A program made the translations under genes and the position numbers. The notes below the pieces were generated by a model. It ran no database searches. It saw nothing but the letters and a program-made list of their open reading frames with translations, and was not told the origin of the DNA. Source: Candidatus Gastranaerophilales bacterium (lineage in GTDB: Bacteria; Cyanobacteriota; Vampirovibrionia; Gastranaerophilales; Gastranaerophilaceae). Taken from it: a stretch of DNA of 64,000 nt. The stretch's first letter is position 1. Each line of letters opens with the position of its first letter. Below are positions 25,892 to 36,082 of this stretch, in pieces. The stretch is from assembly GCA_944327245.1 (NCBI GenBank), contig CALVHD010000003.1, positions 43,793 to 107,792 on the forward strand. Reading direction: 5' to 3'.

Positions 25892-26875
25892 TTAATTTAA
25901 AAAGTCTGAATGAATTTCAATTTCATCCAGTTTTTTGCCGTTTTTTTTATTTAAGGGTTTTATTCCGTATTCTTTTAATTGACAAGCAGCTTTAAAAATC
26001 TTATTGTCTTGTGATATTTTTTTGTATTCTTTATCAAATAAACTAATACTGTTTTCCATTTGTTCTTTGATTTTGAAGAGATTTTGAGAGTGCTGAGCGA
26101 TTAAGTTGTATATATTTTGAGATATGTTTATAATGTTTTCAATGTTTTTTTCTTGCGTATCTTGCGCCCATAGTAGTCTTACAAGTTTTATTGTTGTAAG
26201 AATTGACGAATTACCGACAATTATGATGTTTTTTTCTGATGCATTTTTAACAACACTTAAGAAGTCTTTATCAGTATAAATAAGAGTTAAAACAGGTTCT
26301 AGCGGAATATACATTAAAATAAAATTTGGTTGATTTATATTGAGAGCTGATTCGTATTTTTTATTTGAAAGATTGTTTACCGTTGTATTTAAATCTTTTA
26401 TAAAGTCATTCTTTTTTTGTATTTTAAATTCATCGGAACTCTCTTTAAAATCGATATACTTTTCAAGGTTTAATTTGCAGTCTATTATAATTGTTTTGTT
26501 GTTTGGAAGTTTAACCAGATAGTCCGGTTTAATTGTTTTATTGTCTTTATTTTGTGTTTCAAATTGCTTAATGTAGTCAATATTTTCTTGCGGATAGATT
26601 GTTTTAATGATATTTTCAAGACAATCTTCGCCGAATTGTCCTTTTAAGTTTTGGTTGGTTGTTAAAATTTTCACGAGTTCAGAGGATGTTTTTATCGCAT
26701 CTTTAACTTCTTTTGTATTGATTTCGTTTTGCAGCTTATATTCATCAATAGTTTTTTTAAAGTCGTTTAAAAGTATATATAATGTTGAATTTTTTTTGTT
26801 AAATTTAGAAATAAGAAAATGCACTAAAAAACCCAACACAAAAAATATTGTTGCAATTATAATATAGTTATACAA
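25892..26875 (-). CDS. rmuC: RmuC-family DNA recombination protein
   Basis: RmuC proteins limit rearrangements at inverted repeats and carry a restriction-like nuclease core. The 327-aa product has an N-terminal membrane anchor (about 3-22), a helical part, then GQFGEDCLENII, the PDYLVKLPNNKTIIIDCKLN core with its conserved Asp/Cys-Lys (about 125-145) and a coiled-coil tail. It is shorter than the E. coli protein (475). The start is TTG with AAGGAG 6 bases before it. Confidence 0.85.
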   Translation of the reverse strand: MYNYIIIATIFFVLGFLVHFLISKFNKKNSTLYILLNDFKKTIDEYKLQNEINTKEVKDAIKTSSELVKILTTNQNLKGQFGEDCLENIIKTIYPQENIDYIKQFETQNKDNKTIKPDYLVKLPNNKTIIIDCKLNLEKYIDFKESSDEFKIQKKNDFIKDLNTTVNNLSNKKYESALNINQPNFILMYIPLEPVLTLIYTDKDFLSVVKNASEKNIIIVGNSSILTTIKLVRLLWAQDTQEKNIENIINISQNIYNLIAQHSQNLFKIKEQMENSISLFDKEYKKISQDNKIFKAACQLKEYGIKPLNKKNGKKLDEIEIHSDFLN

Positions 26876-26971
26876 AATTACTCCTTAATATTTTTTAATG
26901 AAATTATATCTTTTTTTAAAGTTTTTTGCAATTTAGTCGTCTTATAGAAAGTACATAGTGAGGAAAGATAA

Positions 26972-27382
26972 GTGAAAAAGTTTTTATATTTGTTGATTGC
27001 AGCGTTTTTAGTGCAAACAAATGTTTTTGCAATTGATTGGATTAATTTAGTTTCGCCAAGCGGAAGAGTTGTTTATCTTGATAAAGATAGTATTTTTGAA
27101 ATAGACGGTTATTATTTTTATAATATAAAATTTGTTAATCAAAACAGAACTACGCCTATAATCGTTACTATGCAATCAGGTATTTCCCATCCTTTTTCTG
27201 CAAGAATTAAGACATACAGCGAGTCTGAATATGAATCTTTGCATGGCGATTACAATAACATTGCGCTAAATAAAACAACAAAACTTGAGCCTGTTACTTA
27301 TAATTCAATAGTAAATACTTGTTATTTAAAAGTAAAAAATTTCAAGCGTACGGATGTAAATAATCTTATAATCATGAAATAA
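26972..27382 (+). CDS. Hypothetical secreted protein
   Basis: A 136-aa protein with a clear signal peptide (MKKFLYLLIAAFLVQTNVFA, cleavage before IDW). The mature part begins WINLVSPSGRVVYLDKDSI, resembling small surface-adhesin-E-like proteins with a short beta-rich fold; this is a weak likeness. The start is GTG with AGGAAAG 5 bases upstream. It stands alone between rmuC and the zinc-ribbon gene. Confidence 0.55.
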   Translation: MKKFLYLLIAAFLVQTNVFAIDWINLVSPSGRVVYLDKDSIFEIDGYYFYNIKFVNQNRTTPIIVTMQSGISHPFSARIKTYSESEYESLHGDYNNIALNKTTKLEPVTYNSIVNTCYLKVKNFKRTDVNNLIIMK

Positions 27383-27474
27383 AATTTTAATGAATACATC
27401 GGTCTTTGTGGGATTATATTTTTGTTTATGTTATAAATATGACAAAGTTAATATAATCACAAGGCAGGTTATTT

Positions 27475-29451
27475 ATGAATAATAAATGTCCGAATTGCGG
27501 ATATGAGTATGGCGAATTTGATATATATTGTTCAAGATGCGGAGCAAAGATTGTAAAAGAAGACACTCCTAAGCAAGAAAATCTTGAGCCTACTTTATTT
27601 AAGTCAAGCGAAGAAAATAAAAAGGAAAATAAGCCTTTTAGAAGATTTGAATTTTTTAATTCTGACCTAAAAAACAACGAAAATGATATGATGTCTAACT
27701 TTATTATTTTCTTGCTTGTTGCCTGTTTTGTTGTAGTTGGATGTATTTATTTTTCATTAAATAAATACAGTGAGCAAAAGCTTATATTAAAATATAAAAA
27801 TTATATGAATAATCCCCAGCAAATACCTGAATTAAAAGAGCCAAATCAATATAATGATTTGTTAAATAACTTATATGATGTTGAGGTTTTCTTAAAATTA
27901 TATTTGAAATACTCTAATGATTCATCTGAAAAAAAAGAACAAGTTTTTAATTCTTTTATTAATGAAATGGATAAATTGCCTCATATTACAAACGAAAGCA
28001 TACTAAAAGAAGATATAAGCGGATGTGGAGGGGTATTATCTCCGTCAAAAGTTAAATCTTGCTCTAAAGAATTGAATAAAAAATTTAAAAAAACCGGCAT
28101 TCTGGTCTATAGTGATTATAATACTTTATATTTATATCCTGATTATAAATTTATCCAAAAGAAATATTCAGATTACTTGTCATATTCTTTAAATGAATAT
28201 TTAAAAATAAGAGCAAAATATAATACTCCTACTTCTGTCGGTTTAAAGCTTTACATTAAACCAAAGAAGCTGGCAGATAAAATTTATGCATTTGAAAATT
28301 TTGCAAATGCTTCTAAAAATCAGGATTTACAAGAAAAAGCTTTCAATATTCTCTACATTGATTTTAGAAAATTTATTTTTTCTCCTGAAATTTATGCTAC
28401 AACTACTCAAGAAATGAAAAAAGAATTTAAAAATGCATATAACTATTATCTTAGAAAAAATAAAAATTCTGCGTTGTGCTCTGTTATAATGAGCTATTTA
28501 GACAAAAAGAGAAGTTATAGTGAGGAAAATTTCAAAAATGATTATCCTTATCCGGTTTTTGAAATTAATTTTGAAGAAAATGTTGAATCTTCAATTTTAT
28601 CAGATGTTTTTGCTCAATTAAGAAAAAATATTTTTTCTAATATTGCTGATTTAAAGTTGTCCTATGTATATAATTTCCAAAATAATATATGGAAAGAGTA
28701 TAAACAGGGTATTGAGCTGAAAAATGGCGAGTTTGTTATATCTGAGCCTGATGAAAACAACAATGTGTTTATATATAACAATCGTTTTTCTCCGTTGCAG
28801 GAGTTAAATATAGCAAAATATTCAAAATTGTTTATAGTGAATGGTAATTTATATATTTATAATTCAGATAAATTGGCAATTTCTAAAATAACATTTAATT
28901 CAAAAACTTTTAATGTTATGAATCTAACATCTTCAGATGTTGCCTCTGTTTTTCCGGGGATAAATGTTATAAATATTGATTCTTATAATAATTATAACAT
29001 TTCTATTGAGAAGCTAAATCAAAAATCAAATTATATTGTATTGTCAAAATATTCACAAGGGTTTTCTTCTTATGTTTTAACACCTGTTAAAGGTGAAATT
29101 TCAGGCATGCTTTTGCCGAACATGTTCAGTGTTTTATCAAATAATGAAACAGTTGTTTCTTTTCACGGAAAAGATATAAATCCTGAAGAAACTTCTGAAA
29201 ATATGCCTACTTATAAGTTTGTTATATATACAAAAAATTTCTCTGAAGAAAAAAATAACGAAGAAAATACCATATTGCCTCAATATGACGAAAAAACCGC
29301 AGCAGAAGAACAAAAGGCAAATACGGAATATAAGCCGAATATTATGCCAAAGATTAAGCAGGAGCTGAAACCAAAAGTTGAAGTAAAAACCGAAGAACTT
29401 TTGACCCCGCCTCCTTCACAGTCAATCGAGCCTCCAATTGAGGCTGATTAA
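27475..29451 (+). CDS. Zinc-ribbon single-pass membrane protein
   Basis: The 658-aa protein begins with a CxxC-CxxC zinc ribbon (CPNCGYEY...CSRCGAK, residues 4-24), then an acidic linker, one membrane segment (about 73-93) and a large extracytoplasmic domain of about 530 residues, ending in a Pro/Glu-rich tail. Zinc-ribbon plus single-pass proteins with unknown outer domains are common in related genomes. The outer region has no motif I can name. AGGCAGG precedes the ATG. It overlaps the convergent 83-aa gene by 4 bases. Confidence 0.55.
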   Translation: MNNKCPNCGYEYGEFDIYCSRCGAKIVKEDTPKQENLEPTLFKSSEENKKENKPFRRFEFFNSDLKNNENDMMSNFIIFLLVACFVVVGCIYFSLNKYSEQKLILKYKNYMNNPQQIPELKEPNQYNDLLNNLYDVEVFLKLYLKYSNDSSEKKEQVFNSFINEMDKLPHITNESILKEDISGCGGVLSPSKVKSCSKELNKKFKKTGILVYSDYNTLYLYPDYKFIQKKYSDYLSYSLNEYLKIRAKYNTPTSVGLKLYIKPKKLADKIYAFENFANASKNQDLQEKAFNILYIDFRKFIFSPEIYATTTQEMKKEFKNAYNYYLRKNKNSALCSVIMSYLDKKRSYSEENFKNDYPYPVFEINFEENVESSILSDVFAQLRKNIFSNIADLKLSYVYNFQNNIWKEYKQGIELKNGEFVISEPDENNNVFIYNNRFSPLQELNIAKYSKLFIVNGNLYIYNSDKLAISKITFNSKTFNVMNLTSSDVASVFPGINVINIDSYNNYNISIEKLNQKSNYIVLSKYSQGFSSYVLTPVKGEISGMLLPNMFSVLSNNETVVSFHGKDINPEETSENMPTYKFVIYTKNFSEEKNNEENTILPQYDEKTAAEEQKANTEYKPNIMPKIKQELKPKVEVKTEELLTPPPSQSIEPPIEAD

Positions 29452-29699
29452 GCATACCATTCATTGTTGCCCAGTGCGTTTGCTACTTCGTTAGCTAAAT
29501 TTTCATCCAGCATATTAGAGGTAGCTTCTTGAAGTGCTCTGTTAGGGTTTCTTGAGGCATGATATTCAAGAATTTCTTCTTGAAGCTCGTTTGCTTCTTT
29601 TTGCGTTAGTACGTTAGGTTTTTTGTGTGATTGCAAATTTACATCTTGTTGGTTTGCTCTAAAATACTGAAGATAATCCCCGCCGTTAAAACTAATCAT
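29448..29699 (-). CDS. Hypothetical 83-aa protein
   Basis: Small, soluble, Asn/Gln/Glu-rich protein starting MISFNGGDYLQYFRANQQ, with helical EANELQEEILEYHASR and LANEVANALGNNEWYA at the end. No family recognised. GAGAG lies before the ATG. A terminator for ftsH lies between its start and the ftsH stop. Confidence 0.45.
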   Translation of the reverse strand: MISFNGGDYLQYFRANQQDVNLQSHKKPNVLTQKEANELQEEILEYHASRNPNRALQEATSNMLDENLANEVANALGNNEWYA

Positions 29700-29798
29700 A
29701 ATACACTACTCTCGCTAACAACTCATACCTTTTAAATTAACGGCTGATTTTGTTATAAACTTTATAATTATTTGCTTTTTTGTTACAAAAGTTATCAC

Positions 29799-29830
29799 AA
29801 AAAAACCTCTTTTTAAAAAGAGGTTTTTTT
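29799..29830 (-). terminator. Intrinsic terminator of ftsH
   Basis: Perfect palindrome with AACCTCTTTTT/AAAAAGAGGTT arms and A/T flanks, 20 bases after the ftsH stop. Confidence 0.85.
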
Positions 29831-29849
29831 GTTTTAAATATTGCTATTT

Positions 29850-31760
29850 TTAAGCGTTTTCTCGTCTTTGTTTAACTTTTTCTATTATTTCATCAAATTC
29901 TTCTGCACTTATTGTTTCATGTTCTAGCAATGACATAGCTAACTCATTTAATATATCTCTGTTTGCAGTCAGAATACGTTTTGCTAAAAGATATTTTTCA
30001 TCGATTATTTTTTTGACTTCAGTATCAAGTTCATAAGCAACTTGTTCAGAATAATCTTTGGTTTGACCAAAATCACGTCCCATAAATACGTGTTCTTGAG
30101 GTTCTCCGTATGTCATACTTCCCATCTTGTCTGACATACCCCATTGGCTAACCATTTTTCTTGCAATTTTTGTTGCTCTTTGCATATCATTGGATGCACC
30201 CGTAGAAACGTTATCACCATAGACTAATTCTTCGGCTACTCTACCGCCCAGAAGGTCTGTAATATGAGCTAAAAGCTTTCTTTTGGTTTGATGTTTTGAA
30301 TCATCTTTAGGGGTGTACCAAGTTAAACCGAGAGCTCTGCCTCTTGGGATAATGGATATTTTTTGAACTTCTTCGCAATCTTCAAGAAGCTTTAATATAA
30401 CAGCATGACCTGCTTCGTGGTAGCTTGTTCTTTCTTTGTCTTCTTGAGTTAAGACTGTTGATTTCTTTTCGATACCTGCTATAACTCTATCGATTGATTT
30501 ATCGATATCTTCCATGGTTATAACTTCACCGTCATTTCTTGCTGCTAATAATGCGGCTTCATTTAAAAGATTTTTTAAATCTGCACCTGTAAAACCAGGA
30601 ACTCTTTTTGCAAGAGCTTTTAAGTCAACATCAGGAGCTAGTTTTTTATTTTTGGCATGCACTTTTAGGATTTCTTCTCTGCCTTTAACATCGGGTTCGT
30701 TAACATAAATTTGTCTGTCAAAACGACCCGGTCTTAATAATGCACTGTCTAAAATGTCAGGTCTGTTTGTTGCTGCTATGACAATTATGTTTGTGTTTTC
30801 GTCAAATCCATCCATTTCAACAAGCAATTGATTTAGTGTTTGTTCACGTTCGTCATGGCCGCCGCCCATGCCTGCGCCTCTTTGTCTGCCTACTGCATCA
30901 ATTTCATCTATAAAAATCATACAAGGCTGATGTTTTTTTGCCTGTTCAAAAAGGTCTCTAACTCTGCTTGCGCCGACGCCGACAAACATTTCTACAAAAT
31001 CAGAACCTGATATTGAAAAGAAAGGTACTCCGGCTTCACCTGCTACAGCTTTTGCCATAAGAGTTTTACCTGTACCGGGGGCGCCTACCAAAAGAACACC
31101 TTTAGGGATTTTTGCGCCTAATTTTGTATATTTTTCGCTGTTTTTTAAAAAATCAACTATTTCTTCAAGTTCTTGGCGTTCTTCATCAATTCCGGCTACG
31201 TCTTTAAAAGTTATTTTTACTTTATCGTCAGCTAATAACTTTGCTTTAGATTTGCCAAAATTAAGAGCGGATGAGCCTGTTTGCTGAATGCCTTTTAAGA
31301 TTAAAATAATCATTATTGCTACAAAAACAATAGGAATAATAACTGTTCCTAATATACTCATCCAAGAGCCGTCTTGTGGTTTTTGGATATTAATTTCAAC
31401 ATTTGAATCTTTTAATACATCATATAAATCTTCATCATTTGAAGGTATTTCAACTCTGTATTGAGTTTTAGGTGTTTTGGATTGAATTTTGTTAATATTT
31501 AGAGGGTTTGTTGTTTGTTTATTATCTTGTTTTGTATTTTCTTGTATTTTTTTATCTTCTGTGGATTCTTTCGGGGTTGCTATAAGTGTATCTTTTGAAA
31601 TTACAACACTTTCGATTGAACCCATTTGTACTTTATTTAAAAATTGGGTATAGGATATTTCGCTTGTAGATGTTTGCGGGCCTTCAAAAGCTATAGACAA
31701 TAAAGCTATCAAAATTATAGCAACAATTACAATGATGCCCGTTGATTGATTTTTGTTCAT
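29850..31760 (-). CDS. ftsH: ATP-dependent zinc metalloprotease FtsH
   Basis: FtsH degrades membrane and misfolded proteins. It has a first membrane segment (about 8-25), an extracytoplasmic domain that is Lys/Gln/Thr-rich (about 60-120), a second segment (about 135-160), the AAA module with GAPGTGKT (about 225-232) and the [13 protein letters not shown] stretch, and the protease site HEAGH (448-452) with a downstream Asp. At 636 aa it is normal length. GAGGAG lies before ATG. The gene diverges from folK. Confidence 0.96.
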   Translation of the reverse strand: MNKNQSTGIIVIVAIILIALLSIAFEGPQTSTSEISYTQFLNKVQMGSIESVVISKDTLIATPKESTEDKKIQENTKQDNKQTTNPLNINKIQSKTPKTQYRVEIPSNDEDLYDVLKDSNVEINIQKPQDGSWMSILGTVIIPIVFVAIMIILILKGIQQTGSSALNFGKSKAKLLADDKVKITFKDVAGIDEERQELEEIVDFLKNSEKYTKLGAKIPKGVLLVGAPGTGKTLMAKAVAGEAGVPFFSISGSDFVEMFVGVGASRVRDLFEQAKKHQPCMIFIDEIDAVGRQRGAGMGGGHDEREQTLNQLLVEMDGFDENTNIIVIAATNRPDILDSALLRPGRFDRQIYVNEPDVKGREEILKVHAKNKKLAPDVDLKALAKRVPGFTGADLKNLLNEAALLAARNDGEVITMEDIDKSIDRVIAGIEKKSTVLTQEDKERTSYHEAGHAVILKLLEDCEEVQKISIIPRGRALGLTWYTPKDDSKHQTKRKLLAHITDLLGGRVAEELVYGDNVSTGASNDMQRATKIARKMVSQWGMSDKMGSMTYGEPQEHVFMGRDFGQTKDYSEQVAYELDTEVKKIIDEKYLLAKRILTANRDILNELAMSLLEHETISAEEFDEIIEKVKQRRENA

Positions 31761-31842
31761 AGACTCCTCTTGAAAAACTATTATATTGATATTATAACAA
31801 AAGAATTATAAAATGTTAAATATATAGCTAAGGAAATTAAAA

Positions 31843-32346
31843 ATGGCAAGAGTTTTTTTATCTATCGGTTCAAATATGGACGATAGGGCGGCAAATATTC
31901 AGCATGCTGTCAGCTTATTAGCGATGAGCGACAGTATAAAAGTCGTAAAAACTTCTTCATTTTATGAAACTGAACCTTGGGGTAATAAAAATCAAAACTG
32001 GTTTGTAAATGCTGCCTTAGCAATCGACACCGATTATAATCCAATGGAATTATTGGAATATTGTAAAGTAATCGAAGAAAAATTAGGCAGGGTTAAAACC
32101 CAAAAATGGGGTCAAAGAATAATTGATATTGATATTCTAATGTATGACGATAAAATTATTTCAAATGGAGAAATGTTATCTATACCTCATCCTTATATGC
32201 ATGAAAGAGCTTTTGTTTTAGTCCCTATGCTCGAAGTTAAATCAGATTTGGTGCATCCTGTTTTTAATAAGACTATTTCTGAATTATATGATGAACTACA
32301 AAATCCTGAGGATGTTTTCTTGTATGGTACGGTATTGCCGAAATAA
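31843..32346 (+). CDS. folK: Hydroxymethyl-dihydropterin pyrophosphokinase
   Basis: FolK transfers pyrophosphate from ATP to the pterin before joining to p-aminobenzoate. The start FLSIGSNMDDR, the SSFYETEPWG stretch and the metal site GQRIIDIDILMYD (family GPRxIDLDIL, so the Pro is Gln here) identify it. Length 167 aa. AAGGAAA lies before the ATG. The end overlaps the following flavoprotein start. Its pathway partner folP is at 60059. Confidence 0.92.
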   Translation: MARVFLSIGSNMDDRAANIQHAVSLLAMSDSIKVVKTSSFYETEPWGNKNQNWFVNAALAIDTDYNPMELLEYCKVIEEKLGRVKTQKWGQRIIDIDILMYDDKIISNGEMLSIPHPYMHERAFVLVPMLEVKSDLVHPVFNKTISELYDELQNPEDVFLYGTVLPK

Positions 32347-33442
32347 AGTTAAAATTGCTATAGTAGGCGCAGGTCCAAGCGGTGTGTATTGCGCAATTAA
32401 TATTTTGCAATTATTTAAAGAGATAGATTTCAAAGATTATTGTCTGGATATATTTGATAAAGGTCAAATTCTAAGAACAATTTTGCCAACCGGTAACGGC
32501 AGATGTAATCTTACCAATAATATTGCAGATATTAAGGAATTTGCTTCAAATTATCCGCGCGGTGAGAAATTTTTATATTCATTATTTTCGAGATATTCTA
32601 ATTTTGATGCTATTGATTTTTTTCACTCTATTGGCATAGAAACAATTGTTGAAGCTGACGGGAGGGTTTTTCCCAAACTGCAAAGTTCAAAATTTGTTAA
32701 AGATAAGCTTTTAGATAAGCTAAATTCTTTTTCTAATGTTAGATTATTAAATAAAAAAATAAATTCAAAAGATGATTTAAAGTTATATGATAAAATAATT
32801 GTTTGTTGCGGTTCAAGAAGTACAAAAAGTTTAATAGAAAGTTTTAGTCATACATGTGTTGATTTTAAAAAGGCATTGTGCGGACTGAAAATTGAAAATT
32901 CTTCAATTTATCCAAAAGGAGTTAGTGTTAAATCCTTAGATGGAGATTTTATTTTCACAAAAGACGGTGTTTCGGGACCTTTGATTTTTAAAATTTCATC
33001 TGTTAATGCGTATAAAAATTTTCCTTATGAAATAGATATAAATTTATTTAATTTTGAGGATTTAATTGATTTATCTAATAGATTTCCCAAAAAATCAATT
33101 TTAAATCTTGTTGCTAATTTTGTCCCGAAATCTTTAGCTTTAGTTTTAGTAGGGTCTGAAAACAAAAAAGCTGCAGAAGTTTCAAAACAAAAGCTAATTT
33201 CATATTCAAAATTGCATTTGAAGGTTTTATCTTGTTCTTCTATGGGCGAAATTGTTAATGCAGGCGGAGTATGTTTGAAAGAATTGGATAAAAATTGTAA
33301 ATCAAAAATATCGGATAATTTGTGGTTTTGCGGCGAAATTATCGACATAGATGGTTTTTGCGGTGGTTTTAATTTGCAAAATTGCTGGTCAAGTGCTTAT
33401 GTGGTTGCATTTGATGTAGTAAGTTCTATAATTAATAAATAG
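32324..33442 (+). CDS. HI0933/YhiN-family flavoprotein (NAD(P)/FAD-dependent)
   Basis: A 372-aa flavoprotein with N-terminal FAD site IVGAGPSGVYCA, the family stretch LPTGNGRCNLTN, and the C-terminal GGFNLQNCWSSAYV. The family (HI0933, including BaiN-type enzymes) is mostly of unknown substrate. The ATG at 32324 gives the shortest sensible overlap with folK (23 bases), has GAGG upstream, and runs straight into the FAD motif; the open frame extends to 32288. Coupled translation with folK is likely. Confidence 0.82.
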   Translation: MVRYCRNKVKIAIVGAGPSGVYCAINILQLFKEIDFKDYCLDIFDKGQILRTILPTGNGRCNLTNNIADIKEFASNYPRGEKFLYSLFSRYSNFDAIDFFHSIGIETIVEADGRVFPKLQSSKFVKDKLLDKLNSFSNVRLLNKKINSKDDLKLYDKIIVCCGSRSTKSLIESFSHTCVDFKKALCGLKIENSSIYPKGVSVKSLDGDFIFTKDGVSGPLIFKISSVNAYKNFPYEIDINLFNFEDLIDLSNRFPKKSILNLVANFVPKSLALVLVGSENKKAAEVSKQKLISYSKLHLKVLSCSSMGEIVNAGGVCLKELDKNCKSKISDNLWFCGEIIDIDGFCGGFNLQNCWSSAYVVAFDVVSSIINK

Positions 33443-33460
33443 AAGTTTGGAGTTATATTA

Positions 33461-34777
33461 ATGTATGATTTAGCTATAATAGGTTTGGGTCCGGCAGGTT
33501 TGGAAGCTTGTGATATCGCAATTAAAAACAATTTAAAAGTAATCGCTTTTGAAGAAGATCAAGCGGGGGGAACTTGTCTAAATCAAGGATGTATTCCAAC
33601 TAAGGCTATATTGCATTGTGCAAATTTTTTAAATGAATTAAAACAATCTGAAAGTCTTGGAATACAGCTGTTTTCTACTCCTAATTTTAATTGGCACAAA
33701 ATTCTTGAAAGAAAGATTGATATTGTGTCAAAGTTCAATAAAGTAATTGAGCCATCCTTAAAAAGAAATATTACTTTAGTTAAGTCAAAAGCTGAAATTT
33801 GCGTTATTGATAATGAAATTCAAATAGCGGCAGATGATAATTATTATCAAGCTAAGAATATAATTGTTGCAAGCGGTTCAAAACCGGTCGAATTACGCGG
33901 GTTGGAATTTGATCATGAATTTATTGTTAATTCTGATGATTTATATAAATTAACTCAATTACCCAAAACAATTACAATTGTAGGCTCGGGTGCTATTGGG
34001 CTTGAATGGGCAACAATATTTTCTGCTTTAAATGTTGATGTGAAATTAATTGAAAAGGCTCCATCAATTGCACCTTTGTGTGATATTGATGTTCAAAAAA
34101 GATTAGAGCGTGTTTTAAAATCTAATAAAATTGATTTTTACAAAAATGACTATATTATTAATTTGAATAAAAATGTCGTTACTTTAAGTGCTCAAAAAAC
34201 ATTTGAAACTGATTTAATTTTAGTATGTGTCGGAAGAAAATCCGTTTTGCCGAATGTTTTAATATCAGGGTGTCAAGAGAATTATAAATTAAAAGTATTT
34301 GAAGATTATACAACTGATTTTGATAATTTATTTGTAGTGGGAGATGCAAATCATGAGGTTATGCTGGCGCATGCTGCAAGTTATCAGGCAAAATCGGTTA
34401 TGAAAAAGATTTTATTTAATAAACCGATAGTTAAAAAACCTGTTCCTTCTGTTATATATACATCTCCCATGGCTGCTTCGTTGGGTATAAGAGAGCAGGA
34501 TATTGAAAATAAGGATGAGTATGTTATTAAAAAGCTTTTAATAAGTTCGGTTGCAAAATCTTGGTGTGATAATATGCCTGATGGCTTAATAAAAATAATA
34601 ATAAAAGATAATTTAATACAAGGTGCACACATTGTTTCTAAGGAGGCAGATTCGTTAATTTCGGTGTTAAATATCTTAATGGATAGAAAAATACCGATAG
34701 ATGAAATAGATGATATAATTTTTCCGCATCCGAGTTTTTGCGAAGTAATTGGTGAGGTAATTAAAAATGGCAGATAG
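33461..34777 (+). CDS. lpdA: Dihydrolipoyl dehydrogenase
   Basis: The E3 enzyme reoxidises lipoamide in 2-oxoacid dehydrogenase or glycine-cleavage complexes. The FAD motif is IGLGPAGLEA, the redox-active disulfide is C39-LNQG-C44 in GGTCLNQGCIPTKA, the second dinucleotide fold is VGSGAIGLEWA, and the C-terminal HPSFCEV carries the active-site His. The 438 aa is slightly shorter than typical E3 (about 470). It precedes lipA by an overlap of 11 bases. Confidence 0.9.
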   Translation: MYDLAIIGLGPAGLEACDIAIKNNLKVIAFEEDQAGGTCLNQGCIPTKAILHCANFLNELKQSESLGIQLFSTPNFNWHKILERKIDIVSKFNKVIEPSLKRNITLVKSKAEICVIDNEIQIAADDNYYQAKNIIVASGSKPVELRGLEFDHEFIVNSDDLYKLTQLPKTITIVGSGAIGLEWATIFSALNVDVKLIEKAPSIAPLCDIDVQKRLERVLKSNKIDFYKNDYIINLNKNVVTLSAQKTFETDLILVCVGRKSVLPNVLISGCQENYKLKVFEDYTTDFDNLFVVGDANHEVMLAHAASYQAKSVMKKILFNKPIVKKPVPSVIYTSPMAASLGIREQDIENKDEYVIKKLLISSVAKSWCDNMPDGLIKIIIKDNLIQGAHIVSKEADSLISVLNILMDRKIPIDEIDDIIFPHPSFCEVIGEVIKNGR

Positions 34778-35648
34778 ATTGCGATTACCCGATTATTTGA
34801 AAACAAAAATTGCCTCTTTGGACAATAAAGAATTTCAATCTGTAAAAAAAATTATTTCCAAAAATAATCTTCATACGGTTTGTGACGGAGCAAGATGTCC
34901 TAATAAATGTGAATGTTATTCTTCAAAAACGGCAACTTTTTTGATTTTGGGTGATACATGCACAAGAAATTGTGCTTTTTGCAATATTTCACAAAAAACA
35001 CCTTTGGGAATAGACGAAAATGAGCCTTATAATGTTGCTGTTGCTGTAAAAGAGCTTAATTTAAAATATTGCGTAATAACATCTGTAACACGTGATGATT
35101 TAAAAAAAGACGACGATTATGGCTCTATTCACTATGAAAAGACTATTAAAAAAGTTAGAAGTCTAAATCCTGACGTAAAAATTGAGGTTTTAATTCCTGA
35201 TTTTAAAGGAAAACATATTGCACTTGATAGGGTAATTAATCAAAAACCGGATGTGTTTAATCATAATATCGAAACAGTAAAACGCTTGTATCCGATTGCT
35301 CGTTCAATGGCAGATTATGATTGCACGCTTGATGTTTTGAAATATGCAAAAAATAAAGGAATGATAACCAAATCGGGCTTTATGCTTGGATTAGGAGAAT
35401 CTTTGGATGAAATAAAAGAATTGATATCAAATCTTGATAATACAGGATTGGATATTGTTACAATAGGTCAATATATTCAACCTTCAAAAAAACATCTTGA
35501 TGTTCAAAAATATTATACACTTGATGAATATAAATATTTAGAAAATTATATTAAAGAGCATACCAAAATATTACCTATAGCAGCACCTTTGGCAAGAAGT
35601 TCTTATAAGGCATATGAGGCTTATTTACAAATAATAAAAAATAAATAA
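34767..35648 (+). CDS. lipA: Lipoyl synthase
   Basis: LipA is a radical-SAM enzyme inserting two sulfur atoms into octanoyl chains. Both cluster sets are exact: C39-x4-C44-x5-C50 (auxiliary) and C65-x3-C69-x2-C72 (radical SAM), followed by ITSVTRDDL and GLGES. Length 293 aa. It overlaps lpdA, forming a lipoate unit. LipB or LplA and the lipoylated proteins themselves are not seen in the window. Confidence 0.95.
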   Translation: MADRLRLPDYLKTKIASLDNKEFQSVKKIISKNNLHTVCDGARCPNKCECYSSKTATFLILGDTCTRNCAFCNISQKTPLGIDENEPYNVAVAVKELNLKYCVITSVTRDDLKKDDDYGSIHYEKTIKKVRSLNPDVKIEVLIPDFKGKHIALDRVINQKPDVFNHNIETVKRLYPIARSMADYDCTLDVLKYAKNKGMITKSGFMLGLGESLDEIKELISNLDNTGLDIVTIGQYIQPSKKHLDVQKYYTLDEYKYLENYIKEHTKILPIAAPLARSSYKAYEAYLQIIKNK

Positions 35649-35652
35649 AAAG

Positions 35653-36045
35653 TTATTTTTTTGCTTTTCTTCCTCTGTTTGAGGATTTTTCCAGATTGTT
35701 TTCTTGAATAGCTTGACTTATTTTAGCAAGTTTAGCAACTTTATTGATATATTTAAGGTAATCTTTGGGCTCGATTTTGTTTTCTTCTAATATTGCAAGA
35801 ATTATCTTAACTCCTGAAAGGTTAAGTGCTAAATTTCTTGTTAAAAACAATACGAGTTTGGCTTTTTCTAAATCGTCGATGCTGTAGTTTCGTCGATTTT
35901 TATCACTTCTTGTCGGTGATAAGATACCTTCTTTATCATATATTCTTAATGTTCTTTGATGAATATTAAGTGATTGTGCTACTGAACCTATAGGTAGTAT
36001 TGCCAATTTTGTGTCAATTGATTCCGTTTTTTTCTTTTTTTGCAT
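35653..36045 (-). CDS. MerR/HspR-type transcriptional regulator
   Basis: The 130-aa protein has a MerR-type winged helix: PIGSVAQSLNIHQRTLRIYDKEGILSP, then NRRNYSIDDLEK and a short dimerisation helix to about 105. The TLRIYDKEGILSP resembles HspR, the repressor of heat-shock genes, but no dnaK or clpB is near. It lacks Cys effector residues. The tail is basic (RGRKAKK). GAGAG precedes the ATG. Confidence 0.75.
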   Translation of the reverse strand: MQKKKKTESIDTKLAILPIGSVAQSLNIHQRTLRIYDKEGILSPTRSDKNRRNYSIDDLEKAKLVLFLTRNLALNLSGVKIILAILEENKIEPKDYLKYINKVAKLAKISQAIQENNLEKSSNRGRKAKK

Positions 36046-36082
36046 AACTGCTCTCGTCTAACTATTAATACGTCTATTTTCA

